Source of the DNA: Chloroflexota bacterium
Lineage (GTDB): Bacteria; Chloroflexota; Anaerolineae; Anaerolineales; UBA11579
Direction of reading: 5' to 3'
Assembly: GCA_009391835.1 (NCBI GenBank)
Contig: QWJF01000017.1
Coordinates: 1 to 33,068, forward strand
DNA: 33,068 bases
Under the pieces are notes generated by a model that saw nothing but the letters and a program-made list of their open reading frames with translations, searched no databases and was not told the DNA's origin. The position numbers and the translations under genes are program-made. Below, in pieces: positions 1 through 7,384 of the stretch; position 1 is the first letter of the stretch, and each line of letters starts with the position of its first letter.

Positions 1-1
1 A

Positions 2-2020
2 TCGCCCGCTGCGCAGGTTGCTTCGTCACAAAATGAATTAGCCAGCGCGCAAAGCACAGCTGTCGCCGAGCCCACCGGTCAGGCTCAAACTATTGCGGAT
101 CAAATTGACAGCGACCCGGATGCGGACACAGGCCTGGTTGGGTTTAGCTTAACGAGCATTTCAGGGGATTTGGATTTTGACCCCGGCATGTTTTCGCAGC
201 AGGTGACCTTTTCGATTGAAGAGCAGACGAGCTCCTATTCCATAGGCGACTTCGTATGGCTGGATGCGAACGGGGACGGCATACAGGACGCGGACGAGCC
301 CGGCGTGGAAGGGGTGACGGTCACGCTGCACGATGACACCGACGCGCAATTGGACGTCACGCAAACGGATGCCAACGGCTTGTTTGCGTTCACGGATGTG
401 CCTCCAGGTGACGCGTATTATCTGGCTTTCACACTCCCCGAGGGCTATGCCTTCACTCTGATGAACGAGGGCAGCGATGATGCGGCCGATAGCGACGCCG
501 ATCCGGCAAGCGGCGAAACGGCGCCTTTCTCAACGAGTGCCGACACGTTTGATTGGGATGCGGGCGTGGTGCAGCAAGTGGGTGGCGGGGCGCCGCTCTC
601 ATATTGCGTGGGCCCTGATCCAGAGGATTTCCCTAACGGCTATTCCCCCTTGACCGGGCAACCCGTGGAAGATCCCAGCCTGCTGAGCTTGCGGCCGGTG
701 TTCCTTTCGGTTTCGCTGTTCCCGCCATCGGTGCGGCCGCCGACTGGCGCTTCGGTTTCGCCGATCATCTACCAGTTCTATATTGGCGACGGGGACACGC
801 GCACGCTGATGGCAGTGCACGGCGAATTGCCGGAGATCGTGTTTGACCCGGAGACGACCGGGGCGAGCAATGCGACGCCAGACGAAGCACATGTGGTGGG
901 TAACTGGGTGTGGTTCGATTTGAATGGCAACTCGGTGCAGGATGAGGGCGAGCCGGGCGTGCCGCGCATTCCGGTGAAACTTTGGGTGAATGGCAGCCTG
1001 TTTGCCCAGACAGAGACGGATGATGGCGGTTTCTATTTCTTTGGCTACGATGACGCCGAGAGCCTGGGCAACATCCAACTGGAATTCGACCTCCCTGAAG
1101 AATATGCAGATTACTATTTTGTGAACAAGGGCGCGGGCAGCGCTCGCAGTCTCGACAGCGATGTGTTCGTGGAAGGCTTTACGGACGTGCTGGATGTGCC
1201 GGGCGAAATTGATGCGCAGAGCCTGGACATTGACGTGGGACTAAGGCGCTCAACGGATCGGATAGAAGGGGTTCGCTCAGGCCGAGTGTTTTATGAGGAC
1301 ATCCGGCAGCAATACTGCGGCTGCGTGATCACGGCGGGGGCGGACCCGTTGGTAGCGGCGCAAATTCAAACCTGCGCCAACGCGGTGAGCAACAATGCCG
1401 GCGATATCGGCGCGGCGGGGGTGGATATCACCCAACTGGGCAACATCGCCCAGCAGAGTACGGAAGGCTCATCATGCAGCGAACCCAATCTGACGGGCAA
1501 TCTGTTTTGCACAGAGACAACGCTGGAGGGCGCGGCGGGCATTGAGCTGTTTACCTTCTGGAATATTAATAACCAGGACCACTTTGTTTATGACCCGGAG
1601 GCGGGGGCTTACAACTGGTACAAGAATCTGCCATCGGCTAACGAAAGCTTTGATTTGATGACGGACGGGCTGAACGGGGAGACGCTGACCTACGAGAATG
1701 TGATCGTGATGCTGACCGAGCACACACAGGTGAATGCGGACGGCACCATCTTTGAGATGAACCTGGGCTTCACCACCGGGACGGCGTATATCTTCCGCAA
1801 CGGGCAAATGTACGAAGCGATGTGGAGCACTATCGGCGGGGAGTATGAGCAGGGCACGGGCTTGCAGCGGCCTTTCCGGTTTACGGATATGGACGGCAAC
1901 CCGTTCCCGCTGGCTCCGGGGCAAACCTTTGTGCAACTGCTGCACACATTCCATGTGTTCGAAGAGGTGGAGTCGGGAGTGTGGCGGGCGCGCTGGTATG
2001 CGCCGGTTTACACGCCGTAA
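2..2020 (+). CDS. Partial surface protein: SdrD_B domains plus split DUF3048 (YerB-like) domain
   Basis: The reading frame is open from the left edge, so the start lies outside the window; internal TTG/ATG codons are not needed as starts. In order: the end of one SdrD_B-type domain (nt 2-185), a complete SdrD_B domain (about 236-575, with DANGDGIQDADEPG), a DUF3048 N-terminal segment (about 638-835, with SPLTGQPVEDP, SLRPVFLSV and TRTLMAVHG), a second complete SdrD_B domain (about 893-1243, with DLNGNSVQDEGEPG), and the rest of DUF3048 (about 1255-1970, with GVRSGRVFY, GTAYIFRNGQMYEA and LAPGQTF). The Cys-rich stretch around 1315-1520 may hold disulfides. SdrD_B domains are Ca-binding Ig-like modules of secreted surface proteins; DUF3048 has no firm function. 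No LPXTG signal or membrane segment ends the protein, so the convergent sortase need not act on it. Family calls are from motif recognition. Confidence 0.8.
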   Translation, partial: SPAAQVASSQNELASAQSTAVAEPTGQAQTIADQIDSDPDADTGLVGFSLTSISGDLDFDPGMFSQQVTFSIEEQTSSYSIGDFVWLDANGDGIQDADEPGVEGVTVTLHDDTDAQLDVTQTDANGLFAFTDVPPGDAYYLAFTLPEGYAFTLMNEGSDDAADSDADPASGETAPFSTSADTFDWDAGVVQQVGGGAPLSYCVGPDPEDFPNGYSPLTGQPVEDPSLLSLRPVFLSVSLFPPSVRPPTGASVSPIIYQFYIGDGDTRTLMAVHGELPEIVFDPETTGASNATPDEAHVVGNWVWFDLNGNSVQDEGEPGVPRIPVKLWVNGSLFAQTETDDGGFYFFGYDDAESLGNIQLEFDLPEEYADYYFVNKGAGSARSLDSDVFVEGFTDVLDVPGEIDAQSLDIDVGLRRSTDRIEGVRSGRVFYEDIRQQYCGCVITAGADPLVAAQIQTCANAVSNNAGDIGAAGVDITQLGNIAQQSTEGSSCSEPNLTGNLFCTETTLEGAAGIELFTFWNINNQDHFVYDPEAGAYNWYKNLPSANESFDLMTDGLNGETLTYENVIVMLTEHTQVNADGTIFEMNLGFTTGTAYIFRNGQMYEAMWSTIGGEYEQGTGLQRPFRFTDMDGNPFPLAPGQTFVQLLHTFHVFEEVESGVWRARWYAPVYTP

Positions 2021-2040
2021 GTTTACGTTTGGTTGATTGT

Positions 2041-2070
2041 AAAAGAGCCCGCAGCTGCGGGTTCTTTTTT
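2041..2070. terminator. Bidirectional intrinsic terminator
   Basis: A perfect CCCGCAGCTGCGGG palindrome is flanked by AAAAGA on the left and TCTTTTTT on the right, giving a long hairpin with a U-tract when read from either strand. It lies 20 nt after the stop of the SdrD_B/DUF3048 gene and between two convergent genes, so it can end both transcripts. Confidence 0.85.
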
Positions 2071-2103
2071 GTTGGATGGTGGTTTTTCTGTGGGATACAT
2101 CGG

Positions 2104-2172
2104 GCGGATCTAAGATCCGCTCCTGTCGGTCTGGCTTTGCCAAACCTTAGGGAAAATGCGCCAGCATTTTCC
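2104..2172. repeat. Cluster of three small palindromes (REP-like)
   Basis: Three hairpins follow each other: GCGGATC/GATCCGC with a TAA loop (2104-2120), TGGC/GCCA with a TTT loop (2132-2142) and GGAAAATGC/GCATTTTCC with a GCCA loop (2151-2172). They sit between convergent genes, where repetitive extragenic palindromes usually lie. No second copy exists in the window, so calling it a dispersed repeat is inference. Confidence 0.5.
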
Positions 2173-2195
2173 AATGGTGAAGGGATCCTCTGGCG

Positions 2196-3107
2196 TTAGT
2201 TTTGCAGGGAGGCGGTGATGATGATGCGTTGGGTGTCGATGCGGTAGGGGTAGCAACTGATCAGGGTAAGCGTTGGGTTTTCGGTGGGTTGGAGGACTTC
2301 GACGAAGCTGGGAGCCACGACGAGCCTGTCGGTGACTATGTAGGTGTAGGTGCGGGATTCGGTGTGGACGGTGATCTCGTCGCCGGTTTTGAGTCTATCC
2401 AGGTGGCGGAAGACTTCGCCGTAGATATCGTTGTGGCCGGAGAGGACAAGGTTGCCGTTCTGGCCGGGATCGGCGGTACCGATGTGCTGGCCCACGCCGC
2501 GCATGAGGCTTTCCCAATCGTCGCCCTGGACGATGGGGGCACTGATGTCTATCGCTGAGATGGTGATGCGTTGGGCCTGTTCGGGGCTGGAGGTGGGTAG
2601 GACGAGCGCAGCGTTGTAAGCCTGCGCCTGGGACAGGAGGTCTGGGGGAACTTCGGCTTGGTTGGGGGCCGCGGAGCCATCTTCGCCGGGGGGCGTGTGA
2701 CCAGAGGGGAGCACGACGGGCTGGAGCGGGGTGGGGCTGGGGGTGGCTTCAATTCTGAAGAACGCGGCGACCTGATTATTCAGTTCGTTGAGCGTATTCA
2801 AGCCAGCCAGGAAGATGAGAACCAGGCCGACGACAGCCAGCACTTCGATGAGCAAGAGGAGGCGAGCGGCCCAAATGGAGCGCAGGGTGGGCGGACCTTT
2901 CAGGTGCAGATCGTCTTTTGGGATGACGCGGGGGTTGGCGAGGGGATCTGTTTCGATGGGTTCAGCGGGCTGCTTGTTCAGGGGCAGCAGTTCGCCAGTG
3001 CGTTCGAAGGTTTCCAGGCGGCGCTTGCGATCCACGGCGCGGCGCTGCATAAGCAGGCGGCGCAGTTCGCTTTCGCTGAGTTCAGGGGATTTGGCTTTAC
3101 GAGCCAT
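2196..3107 (-). CDS. Sortase family transpeptidase
   Basis: Membrane-anchored cysteine transpeptidase of 303 aa that would cleave sorting signals and attach proteins to the cell envelope or to each other. Visible parts: a charged cytoplasmic N-terminus (1-78), one transmembrane helix (about 79-101), a Pro/Thr linker (121-160), and the sortase barrel (about 180-300) with catalytic His225 (SGHNDIYG), Cys285 (TLISCYPY) and Arg294 (DTQR). The Cys is preceded by Ser rather than the common Thr. The N-terminal extension is long for a sortase. The ATG at 3107 is preceded 6 nt upstream by TACAAT, a -10-like box, with no Shine-Dalgarno, suggesting a leaderless mRNA. The convergent neighbour carries SdrD_B domains but lacks a visible sorting signal, so the true substrate is unknown. 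The class (D/E-like) cannot be fixed by eye. Confidence 0.88.
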   Translation of the reverse strand: MARKAKSPELSESELRRLLMQRRAVDRKRRLETFERTGELLPLNKQPAEPIETDPLANPRVIPKDDLHLKGPPTLRSIWAARLLLLIEVLAVVGLVLIFLAGLNTLNELNNQVAAFFRIEATPSPTPLQPVVLPSGHTPPGEDGSAAPNQAEVPPDLLSQAQAYNAALVLPTSSPEQAQRITISAIDISAPIVQGDDWESLMRGVGQHIGTADPGQNGNLVLSGHNDIYGEVFRHLDRLKTGDEITVHTESRTYTYIVTDRLVVAPSFVEVLQPTENPTLTLISCYPYRIDTQRIIITASLQN

Positions 3108-3113
3108 TGGGGG

Positions 3114-3119
3114 ATTGTA
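3114..3119 (-). promoter_or_regulatory. -10 box (TACAAT) directly before the sortase start
   Basis: TACAAT on the minus strand ends 6 nt before the sortase ATG, the geometry of leaderless transcripts. No good -35 is seen at the expected distance, so the call rests on the -10 and its position. Confidence 0.4.
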
Positions 3120-3150
3120 CTAAAGGAAGGGGGGAGGGTGGTTGGAGAAT

Positions 3151-3187
3151 GGAGATTAGAGACTAGGGATTAGAGATTGGGGATTTG
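3151..3187. repeat. Degenerate heptanucleotide repeat tract, locus 1
   Basis: Five consecutive near-copies of a 7-mer (GAGATTA, GAGACTA, GGGATTA, GAGATTG, GGGATTT) on the plus strand. The tract contains the stop codon and last codons of the glycosyltransferase and lies just upstream of the sortase. The 13-mer GATTAGAGACTAG recurs exactly in the tract at 24933-25037, so these are related elements rather than chance purine runs. Confidence 0.75.
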
Positions 3188-4399
3188 TTTTTTGGGGCGG
3201 GCGGTGCGTTCGATGAGAGCCTGCATTTGGGCGGCGATTTCGGGGCGGTTGAAGTGGGCGAGTAGATGAGCGCGCCCAGCGAGGCCCATTTTGCGGGCCG
3301 ATTTTGGGTCGGCGGCGAGGCCCCGGATGGCGGCAGCCAAGGCAGCGGGGTCGCCGGGGGGGACGAAGATGCCGGCGCCAGCCTCTTCGACGACGGTGCG
3401 GATGACGCCATCAATGGCGAGCAGGACGGGGCGGCCGGCGGCCATGTAATCGAAGACCTTGTTGGGGTAAACGGTGGCGTAGAGTTCGAGGGGTTTGAGG
3501 ATGGCAAGGCAGGCATCGGCGGCGGCCAGTGCGTCGGGCATACCGGATTTGGGTATGGGGGGTACGAAGGTTATATTGTCCAGCATTAATTCAGCGGCGC
3601 GCTGTTGGAGGGCGAGCTTATCCTTGCCATCGCCGAGGAGAACGAGGTGAATGGCGGGGTCCTGGCGAAGCTGGGAGGCGGCTTCGAGCACAATGCCGAG
3701 GTCGTTGGACATGCCGTGGGCGCCAGCGTAGAGGACGACGAATTTCTCGTCCAGGTGGTGGGCGCGGCGGAAGGTGAGCCCTTTTGCGGCGGGATCAAAC
3801 ATGGCGGCATCTGAGCCATTGGGAACGACGGAGATATTGTGTGCGCCGCGGGCTTCAAGATGGGGACGGAAGCCGGGGGAGTTGATGAGGAGCTGATCGG
3901 CGCGGCGGTAGAGGAAACATTCGAGCCATTCCGAGAGACGGATGATTACGGGGTTGCGCAGGATGCCAACGGCGACGGCGAAGGCGGGCCAGAGATCGCG
4001 AATTTCAAGCAGGAAAGGAACCCGCTTGAGGCGGGCGAGAGCCCAGGCGGCGGCGGCCTGAAAAATAGGCGGGGAGGTTCCCCAGACGAGATCGACATTT
4101 TTGACGCGCAGCCCAATCCAGAAGGAAGACAGGGTAAAGACGAAGAAGTTGAGCAGGCGATGGAGGAAGCTGCGGTGCAGGGCGCGGGTGGTGCGGGCGC
4201 GCAGGATGGTAAGGCCGGGGAGTTGGGTATCGGCGGGGCGGGGCTGACCGGTGAGATAGCTGACCGGGCTGGCAATGATGGTGACGCGGTGGCCGTTTTC
4301 CACGAGGTGGCGGGCGAACTCAGCGTGACGGGTGCCGCCGGCTTCGTCCAGGGAGATGAATGCCTGGTGGATGAGGAGGATGTGGAGGGAATAGGCCAT
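3170..4399 (-). CDS. GT4-family glycosyltransferase (WbuB-like)
   Basis: Cytosolic GT-B fold glycosyltransferase of 409 aa, likely transferring a sugar from an NDP-sugar onto an exopolysaccharide or lipid-linked glycan. Seen: an N-terminal Rossmann-like start (HILLIHQAFISLDEAGGTRH) typical of WbuB/WcaI-type enzymes, the central VPNGSD motif, and the C-terminal donor-binding region with YPNKVFDYMAAGRPVLL. The ATG at 4399 is 8 nt after the stop of the HEPN-like gene and has no clear Shine-Dalgarno, so translation may be coupled. The last four codons (IPNL) and the stop lie inside a heptamer repeat tract, so the C-terminus has been rewritten by the repeat. Neighbouring lyase and sortase genes suggest an envelope glycan role; acceptor and donor are unknown. 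Confidence 0.88.
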   Translation of the reverse strand: MAYSLHILLIHQAFISLDEAGGTRHAEFARHLVENGHRVTIIASPVSYLTGQPRPADTQLPGLTILRARTTRALHRSFLHRLLNFFVFTLSSFWIGLRVKNVDLVWGTSPPIFQAAAAWALARLKRVPFLLEIRDLWPAFAVAVGILRNPVIIRLSEWLECFLYRRADQLLINSPGFRPHLEARGAHNISVVPNGSDAAMFDPAAKGLTFRRAHHLDEKFVVLYAGAHGMSNDLGIVLEAASQLRQDPAIHLVLLGDGKDKLALQQRAAELMLDNITFVPPIPKSGMPDALAAADACLAILKPLELYATVYPNKVFDYMAAGRPVLLAIDGVIRTVVEEAGAGIFVPPGDPAALAAAIRGLAADPKSARKMGLAGRAHLLAHFNRPEIAAQMQALIERTARPKKQIPNL

Positions 4400-4407
4400 A
4401 AGTACAC

Positions 4408-5337
4408 TTACAGGTCTTTTGCTTCCTTCAACTCTTTTGCTTTTTCTTCCAAAAGTGCTCTTGCGACGGCTTGGCTAAATACTGCCAAACTTGCAAAGTC
4501 TTGTTGATTAAAAGGCGTACCTTGCTCTCGTGTGGTCTCGAAGGAAATATGATGAAGCATTCCTCGAATTTCGTAAAGAAATTCGAGTGCACCTTCAGTA
4601 TTCAACTCTGTATTAACTAATCCAAACATCTTTCTGAGAGGGTCTTTGTGTGATTGGGACTCTAATGCTTTTTCTAAAGCAAAGGTTACTGCGCGTTTAA
4701 GAGCTGCAGATTTATTAAACTCATTTAAAACAGACTTTTTGCTACTTTTTCCTTTTGCACAAAAACCTTCAATAACATAATAGAAATTGTAAAACGCCGA
4801 AATAAACCTCTGCCCTCGCATTTCATTTAGACCTTCACGCCAAAATGCGATTGGTAAGTCCAGGTCTTCGAATGTAGCTAGACGAGAAACTAAATTTTGA
4901 AGACGGTCTGGGCTAAGCTTTGTTTCTGGGCACGGAAAGGGTGGGAATCTTGGAATAGAAGATTTAGTAACCAAGAAATCTTTTGCATCTTCCTCTGATT
5001 CAGTTATGTACTCCACGACTGGATTCTCCCAAAACACCTTTGCAAGAGCTCCATCTGTTCCTATTGACATTTGCGACTCAAGACTTTGCAATTTCCGTAT
5101 CAAATTATCATGAACTTCCTTATCTCCCCCGATTGTTAGCTTAAACAAATCTGAGCTTTCGTCCCTTTTAAGAGAATGAACGGCTTTACTTGCATCAATT
5201 TTTGAGCTCACGGCAATTTGTTTTAGAAAACCGTTTTTACCGGGAATGAACTCATAAATGACTTTTTTATCTTGAACGGTGATGGGTGAATCGAGATGTA
5301 ACTCTCCCTCTACGCGTACGCTAAGTCGGTATCTCAT
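4408..5337 (-). CDS. AT-rich hypothetical protein with HEPN-like C-terminal domain
   Basis: 309 aa, mostly hydrophilic, with no signal peptide or membrane segment. The N-terminal half (1-130) looks like mixed alpha/beta of unknown family. The C-terminal half (about 145-300) is predicted all-helical and holds FYNFYYVIEGFCAKGK (182-197) and YEIRGMLHH, giving R258-x4-H263, the catalytic signature of HEPN ribonuclease domains; it also resembles proteins annotated MauJ. Start: ATG at 5337 is preferred, because further upstream extension would be antiparallel to nothing but the preceding gene's coding end. No strong Shine-Dalgarno is visible; it starts 4 nt after the lyase stop and ends 8 nt before the glycosyltransferase start. 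Base composition is strikingly AT-rich with many AAA/TTT codons, unlike every neighbour, which points to horizontal transfer. Function unknown; RNase or toxin/defence activity is inference. Confidence 0.72.
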   Translation of the reverse strand: MRYRLSVRVEGELHLDSPITVQDKKVIYEFIPGKNGFLKQIAVSSKIDASKAVHSLKRDESSDLFKLTIGGDKEVHDNLIRKLQSLESQMSIGTDGALAKVFWENPVVEYITESEEDAKDFLVTKSSIPRFPPFPCPETKLSPDRLQNLVSRLATFEDLDLPIAFWREGLNEMRGQRFISAFYNFYYVIEGFCAKGKSSKKSVLNEFNKSAALKRAVTFALEKALESQSHKDPLRKMFGLVNTELNTEGALEFLYEIRGMLHHISFETTREQGTPFNQQDFASLAVFSQAVARALLEEKAKELKEAKDL

Positions 5338-5341
5338 GGGT

Positions 5342-7276
5342 CTATTTTGGAAATAACCAAAGTGTTTCAAAGGAGAGGGGCGGGGCGGCACGCAGGTCGG
5401 CGAACAGAGCGAGCGCGGGTTGCTTGAGGCCGTAGGTGGGCGAGTGCCAGCCGAGGATGGGGTCTGGGGCGGCATCGCCATGAAGGATTTCACCGGAGCG
5501 GATCAGGGAGAGGGCGGCGGGGGCGGGCGCGGAGTTAATGGTGATGGTCAGCCAGCCGTGGGGGGATTTGAGGCGCAGCGTGTTGCCCTTGATTTGCCAG
5601 GGCCAATCGGGAAGCAGCCAATGCAGGCGGGCTTTGACGGGGGCAGGGTTGGCTTGATGGGAGGTGAGTTGATCTTCAATGCGCCAGGCATCTTTCTCGT
5701 TCACGGATACGCGGCGGGCGTGGGTGAGGCCGAGGGCGCGGTAGCCATCGTGGCGGGCTTCGGCGGCGATGAGGTGGCCGACATCGTCCACTTCGGTGTA
5801 GGTGGCCTCGGCTTGGGCCCAATCGAGCCACAGAAAGCGCCCGGCGGGAGTCATTTGATCGCAGCCTTCGATGGTGAGCGTGTTGTGGACGCGGGTGGCG
5901 GCGAGGGCGTTGTTCCAGATCGAATCGGTGGGGGTGGTGTAGAGGAAAGTGCCGGGATCGAGAGCGAGGTTGAGACCGCGCCACCAAAGATCGAGATGGA
6001 GCTGATCGGCGTGGCCGGGGCGGCTTTCGAAGTGGGCGGCGCGCAGATAGGCCCAGGACTGGCGGCTTTGCAGGCGCAAGGGCGGGCCGGCTGGTTTGGG
6101 CGGGGGCAGCCGTTTCAGCGGTTTGGCGTTGGGCTTGACCAGCCAAAGAATGGGCTCGTCCCAAAGACCGGGCGGAATGGGGTGCTCACCGAAGAAGGCG
6201 AATCCGGCAGCCTGAAGCACGGGGCGGTGGTCGCTGAATGGCTGGATGGTGAGGGGCAGGAGGTAAGCGCCGTCGTTGGGGCCGAGGTTGGGGAGGCCGC
6301 CGCTGGGCATATCCAGCAGCGCGAGTTGCCAGCGAGTGGCAGCGGCCAGGCGCTGGAGGGAGGCAGCGGGGAGGGGCGTGGCGGTTTGATGGGCGAGCAG
6401 GTGGGACCACAGACCGAGTTGGAGGAGCAGGCGCTGGTAGTTGGCGCTGTGTTGCGCGTAGGAACCATCTTCGTGGATCTGGGCGCGCAGGCCGTGATGG
6501 AAGCAGCGCCAGCCGAGGCCGGCCCAGGCGGCAGCGCGGGGATGGGCCGGAATGAGGGCGGCGGCGGTGACGAGGCCGAGGGCTTCGCTGAGCAAGTGGT
6601 TGTTGTTTTGGGCGCGGGCGTAGGCCAGGGTGGGCGGGATGCGGGCGGCGTGGGCGACGGTGGCAGCGGCGAACCAACGGCGACGCATGGGCGTGGTGGC
6701 AGGCGAAGTTGCGAATAGCGTGAATGCGAAGGCCAGGTGGATGAGGCGCAGTGCGACTTCCTGGGCGGACGACCAATGCGGGCCACGGTTGGGCGGGTTG
6801 GCACTAAGGAATTCTTCGAGGCGCAGCCAGAAGGCCTCGGCGTAGTCTTCGTTGCCCGTGAGGTGATAGGCGCGGGCGAGGATGACGGCCCAGCCGAAGC
6901 GGCCGACTTCCCAAAGGGGCTTAATATCGGCACCACCGGGGAGCTGTGTGGGGGTAGCGCTCCAATGTTTGAGCGGCTGAGGAGATCTGAGCTGAAGTGG
7001 AACGGGATCGGCGCCGAAAAGACGGACTTGGCCGCCAAGAATCTCATCGGCTTCGCTGGTCAGGTCGGCGGAGCGGGATTCGAGGACCTCTCCGAGGCGG
7101 GCGCGGCTGGGCGGGTCGAAGAGGGGCTGGAGGCCGTGGTCGCGGGTGGCGGGGGAGAGGGATCGGGCGGGGGTGAGCAGGCGCAGGAGGCCGCTGCGCA
7201 ACTGGAATTGATACCAGGCGTAGAGGAGGGCAGGGCGCAGGCCGAGTTGGCGCAGGGTTTTAAGGGGAGAGCGCAT
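5342..7276 (-). CDS. Heparinase II/III family polysaccharide lyase
   Basis: 644 aa. An (alpha/alpha) toroid fills about 115-370, with FGWAVILARAYHLTGNEDYA (127-146), PHWSSAQEVALRL (166-178), NNNHLLSEALGL (224-235) and HEDGSYAQHSANYQR (268-282), the conserved stretches holding catalytic Asn/His/Tyr residues. A beta-sheet domain follows from about 400, with PGHADQLHLDLWW and TRVHNTLTIEG, the PF07940-type region. Such enzymes beta-eliminate uronic-acid glycans or related exopolysaccharides; many homologues of this length sit in exopolysaccharide clusters and lack a signal peptide, as here. Start choice: an upstream in-frame ATG at 7300 lies inside the -10 box of a strong predicted promoter (7299-7327), so it cannot be transcribed; ATG 7276 gives a leader of about 16 nt. 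The gene is divergent from the FHA gene and heads the lyase/HEPN/glycosyltransferase set. Confidence 0.85.
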   Translation of the reverse strand: MRSPLKTLRQLGLRPALLYAWYQFQLRSGLLRLLTPARSLSPATRDHGLQPLFDPPSRARLGEVLESRSADLTSEADEILGGQVRLFGADPVPLQLRSPQPLKHWSATPTQLPGGADIKPLWEVGRFGWAVILARAYHLTGNEDYAEAFWLRLEEFLSANPPNRGPHWSSAQEVALRLIHLAFAFTLFATSPATTPMRRRWFAAATVAHAARIPPTLAYARAQNNNHLLSEALGLVTAAALIPAHPRAAAWAGLGWRCFHHGLRAQIHEDGSYAQHSANYQRLLLQLGLWSHLLAHQTATPLPAASLQRLAAATRWQLALLDMPSGGLPNLGPNDGAYLLPLTIQPFSDHRPVLQAAGFAFFGEHPIPPGLWDEPILWLVKPNAKPLKRLPPPKPAGPPLRLQSRQSWAYLRAAHFESRPGHADQLHLDLWWRGLNLALDPGTFLYTTPTDSIWNNALAATRVHNTLTIEGCDQMTPAGRFLWLDWAQAEATYTEVDDVGHLIAAEARHDGYRALGLTHARRVSVNEKDAWRIEDQLTSHQANPAPVKARLHWLLPDWPWQIKGNTLRLKSPHGWLTITINSAPAPAALSLIRSGEILHGDAAPDPILGWHSPTYGLKQPALALFADLRAAPPLSFETLWLFPK

Positions 7277-7298
7277 GGGGGCGGCAGAATCCGGCGAC

Positions 7299-7327
7299 AT
7301 CTTACCATTTTGGCATAGGGGCGTCAA
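7299..7327 (-). promoter_or_regulatory. Sigma70-type promoter of the lyase gene
   Basis: Minus strand: TTGACG (7327-7322), a 17-nt spacer, TAAGAT (7304-7299). Predicted transcription start is near 7292, which places ATG 7276 as the first usable start. It is divergent from, and only about 60 bp away from, the start of the FHA-protein gene. Confidence 0.65.
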
Positions 7328-7372
7328 AAGTACCGTTTTCTGGGCGGGCCAGCCATTCAGTTGAGCGTATGC

Positions 7373-7378
7373 TAGAAT
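7373..7378 (+). promoter_or_regulatory. -10 box (TAGAAT) directly before the FHA-protein start
   Basis: TAGAAT ends 6 nt before the GTG start at 7385, and the intervening TTTCCC has no Shine-Dalgarno. This fits a leaderless mRNA. No convincing -35 is seen. Confidence 0.45.
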
Positions 7379-7384
7379 TTTCCC

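Noticed and set aside
2-2020. LPXTG-type sorting signal as substrate of the neighbouring sortase
   Set aside because: The protein ends in WRARWYAPVYTP with no LPXTG-like motif, hydrophobic helix or basic tail.
3839-4507. Plus-strand open frame of 222 codons opposite the glycosyltransferase
   Set aside because: Low-complexity Gly/Glu shadow with no motif; the minus-strand frame has clear GT4 motifs.
5420-6718. Long plus-strand open frame of 432 codons
   Set aside because: It is antisense to the heparinase-family gene, Gly/Glu-rich without recognisable domains, and is explained by GC-rich codon bias.
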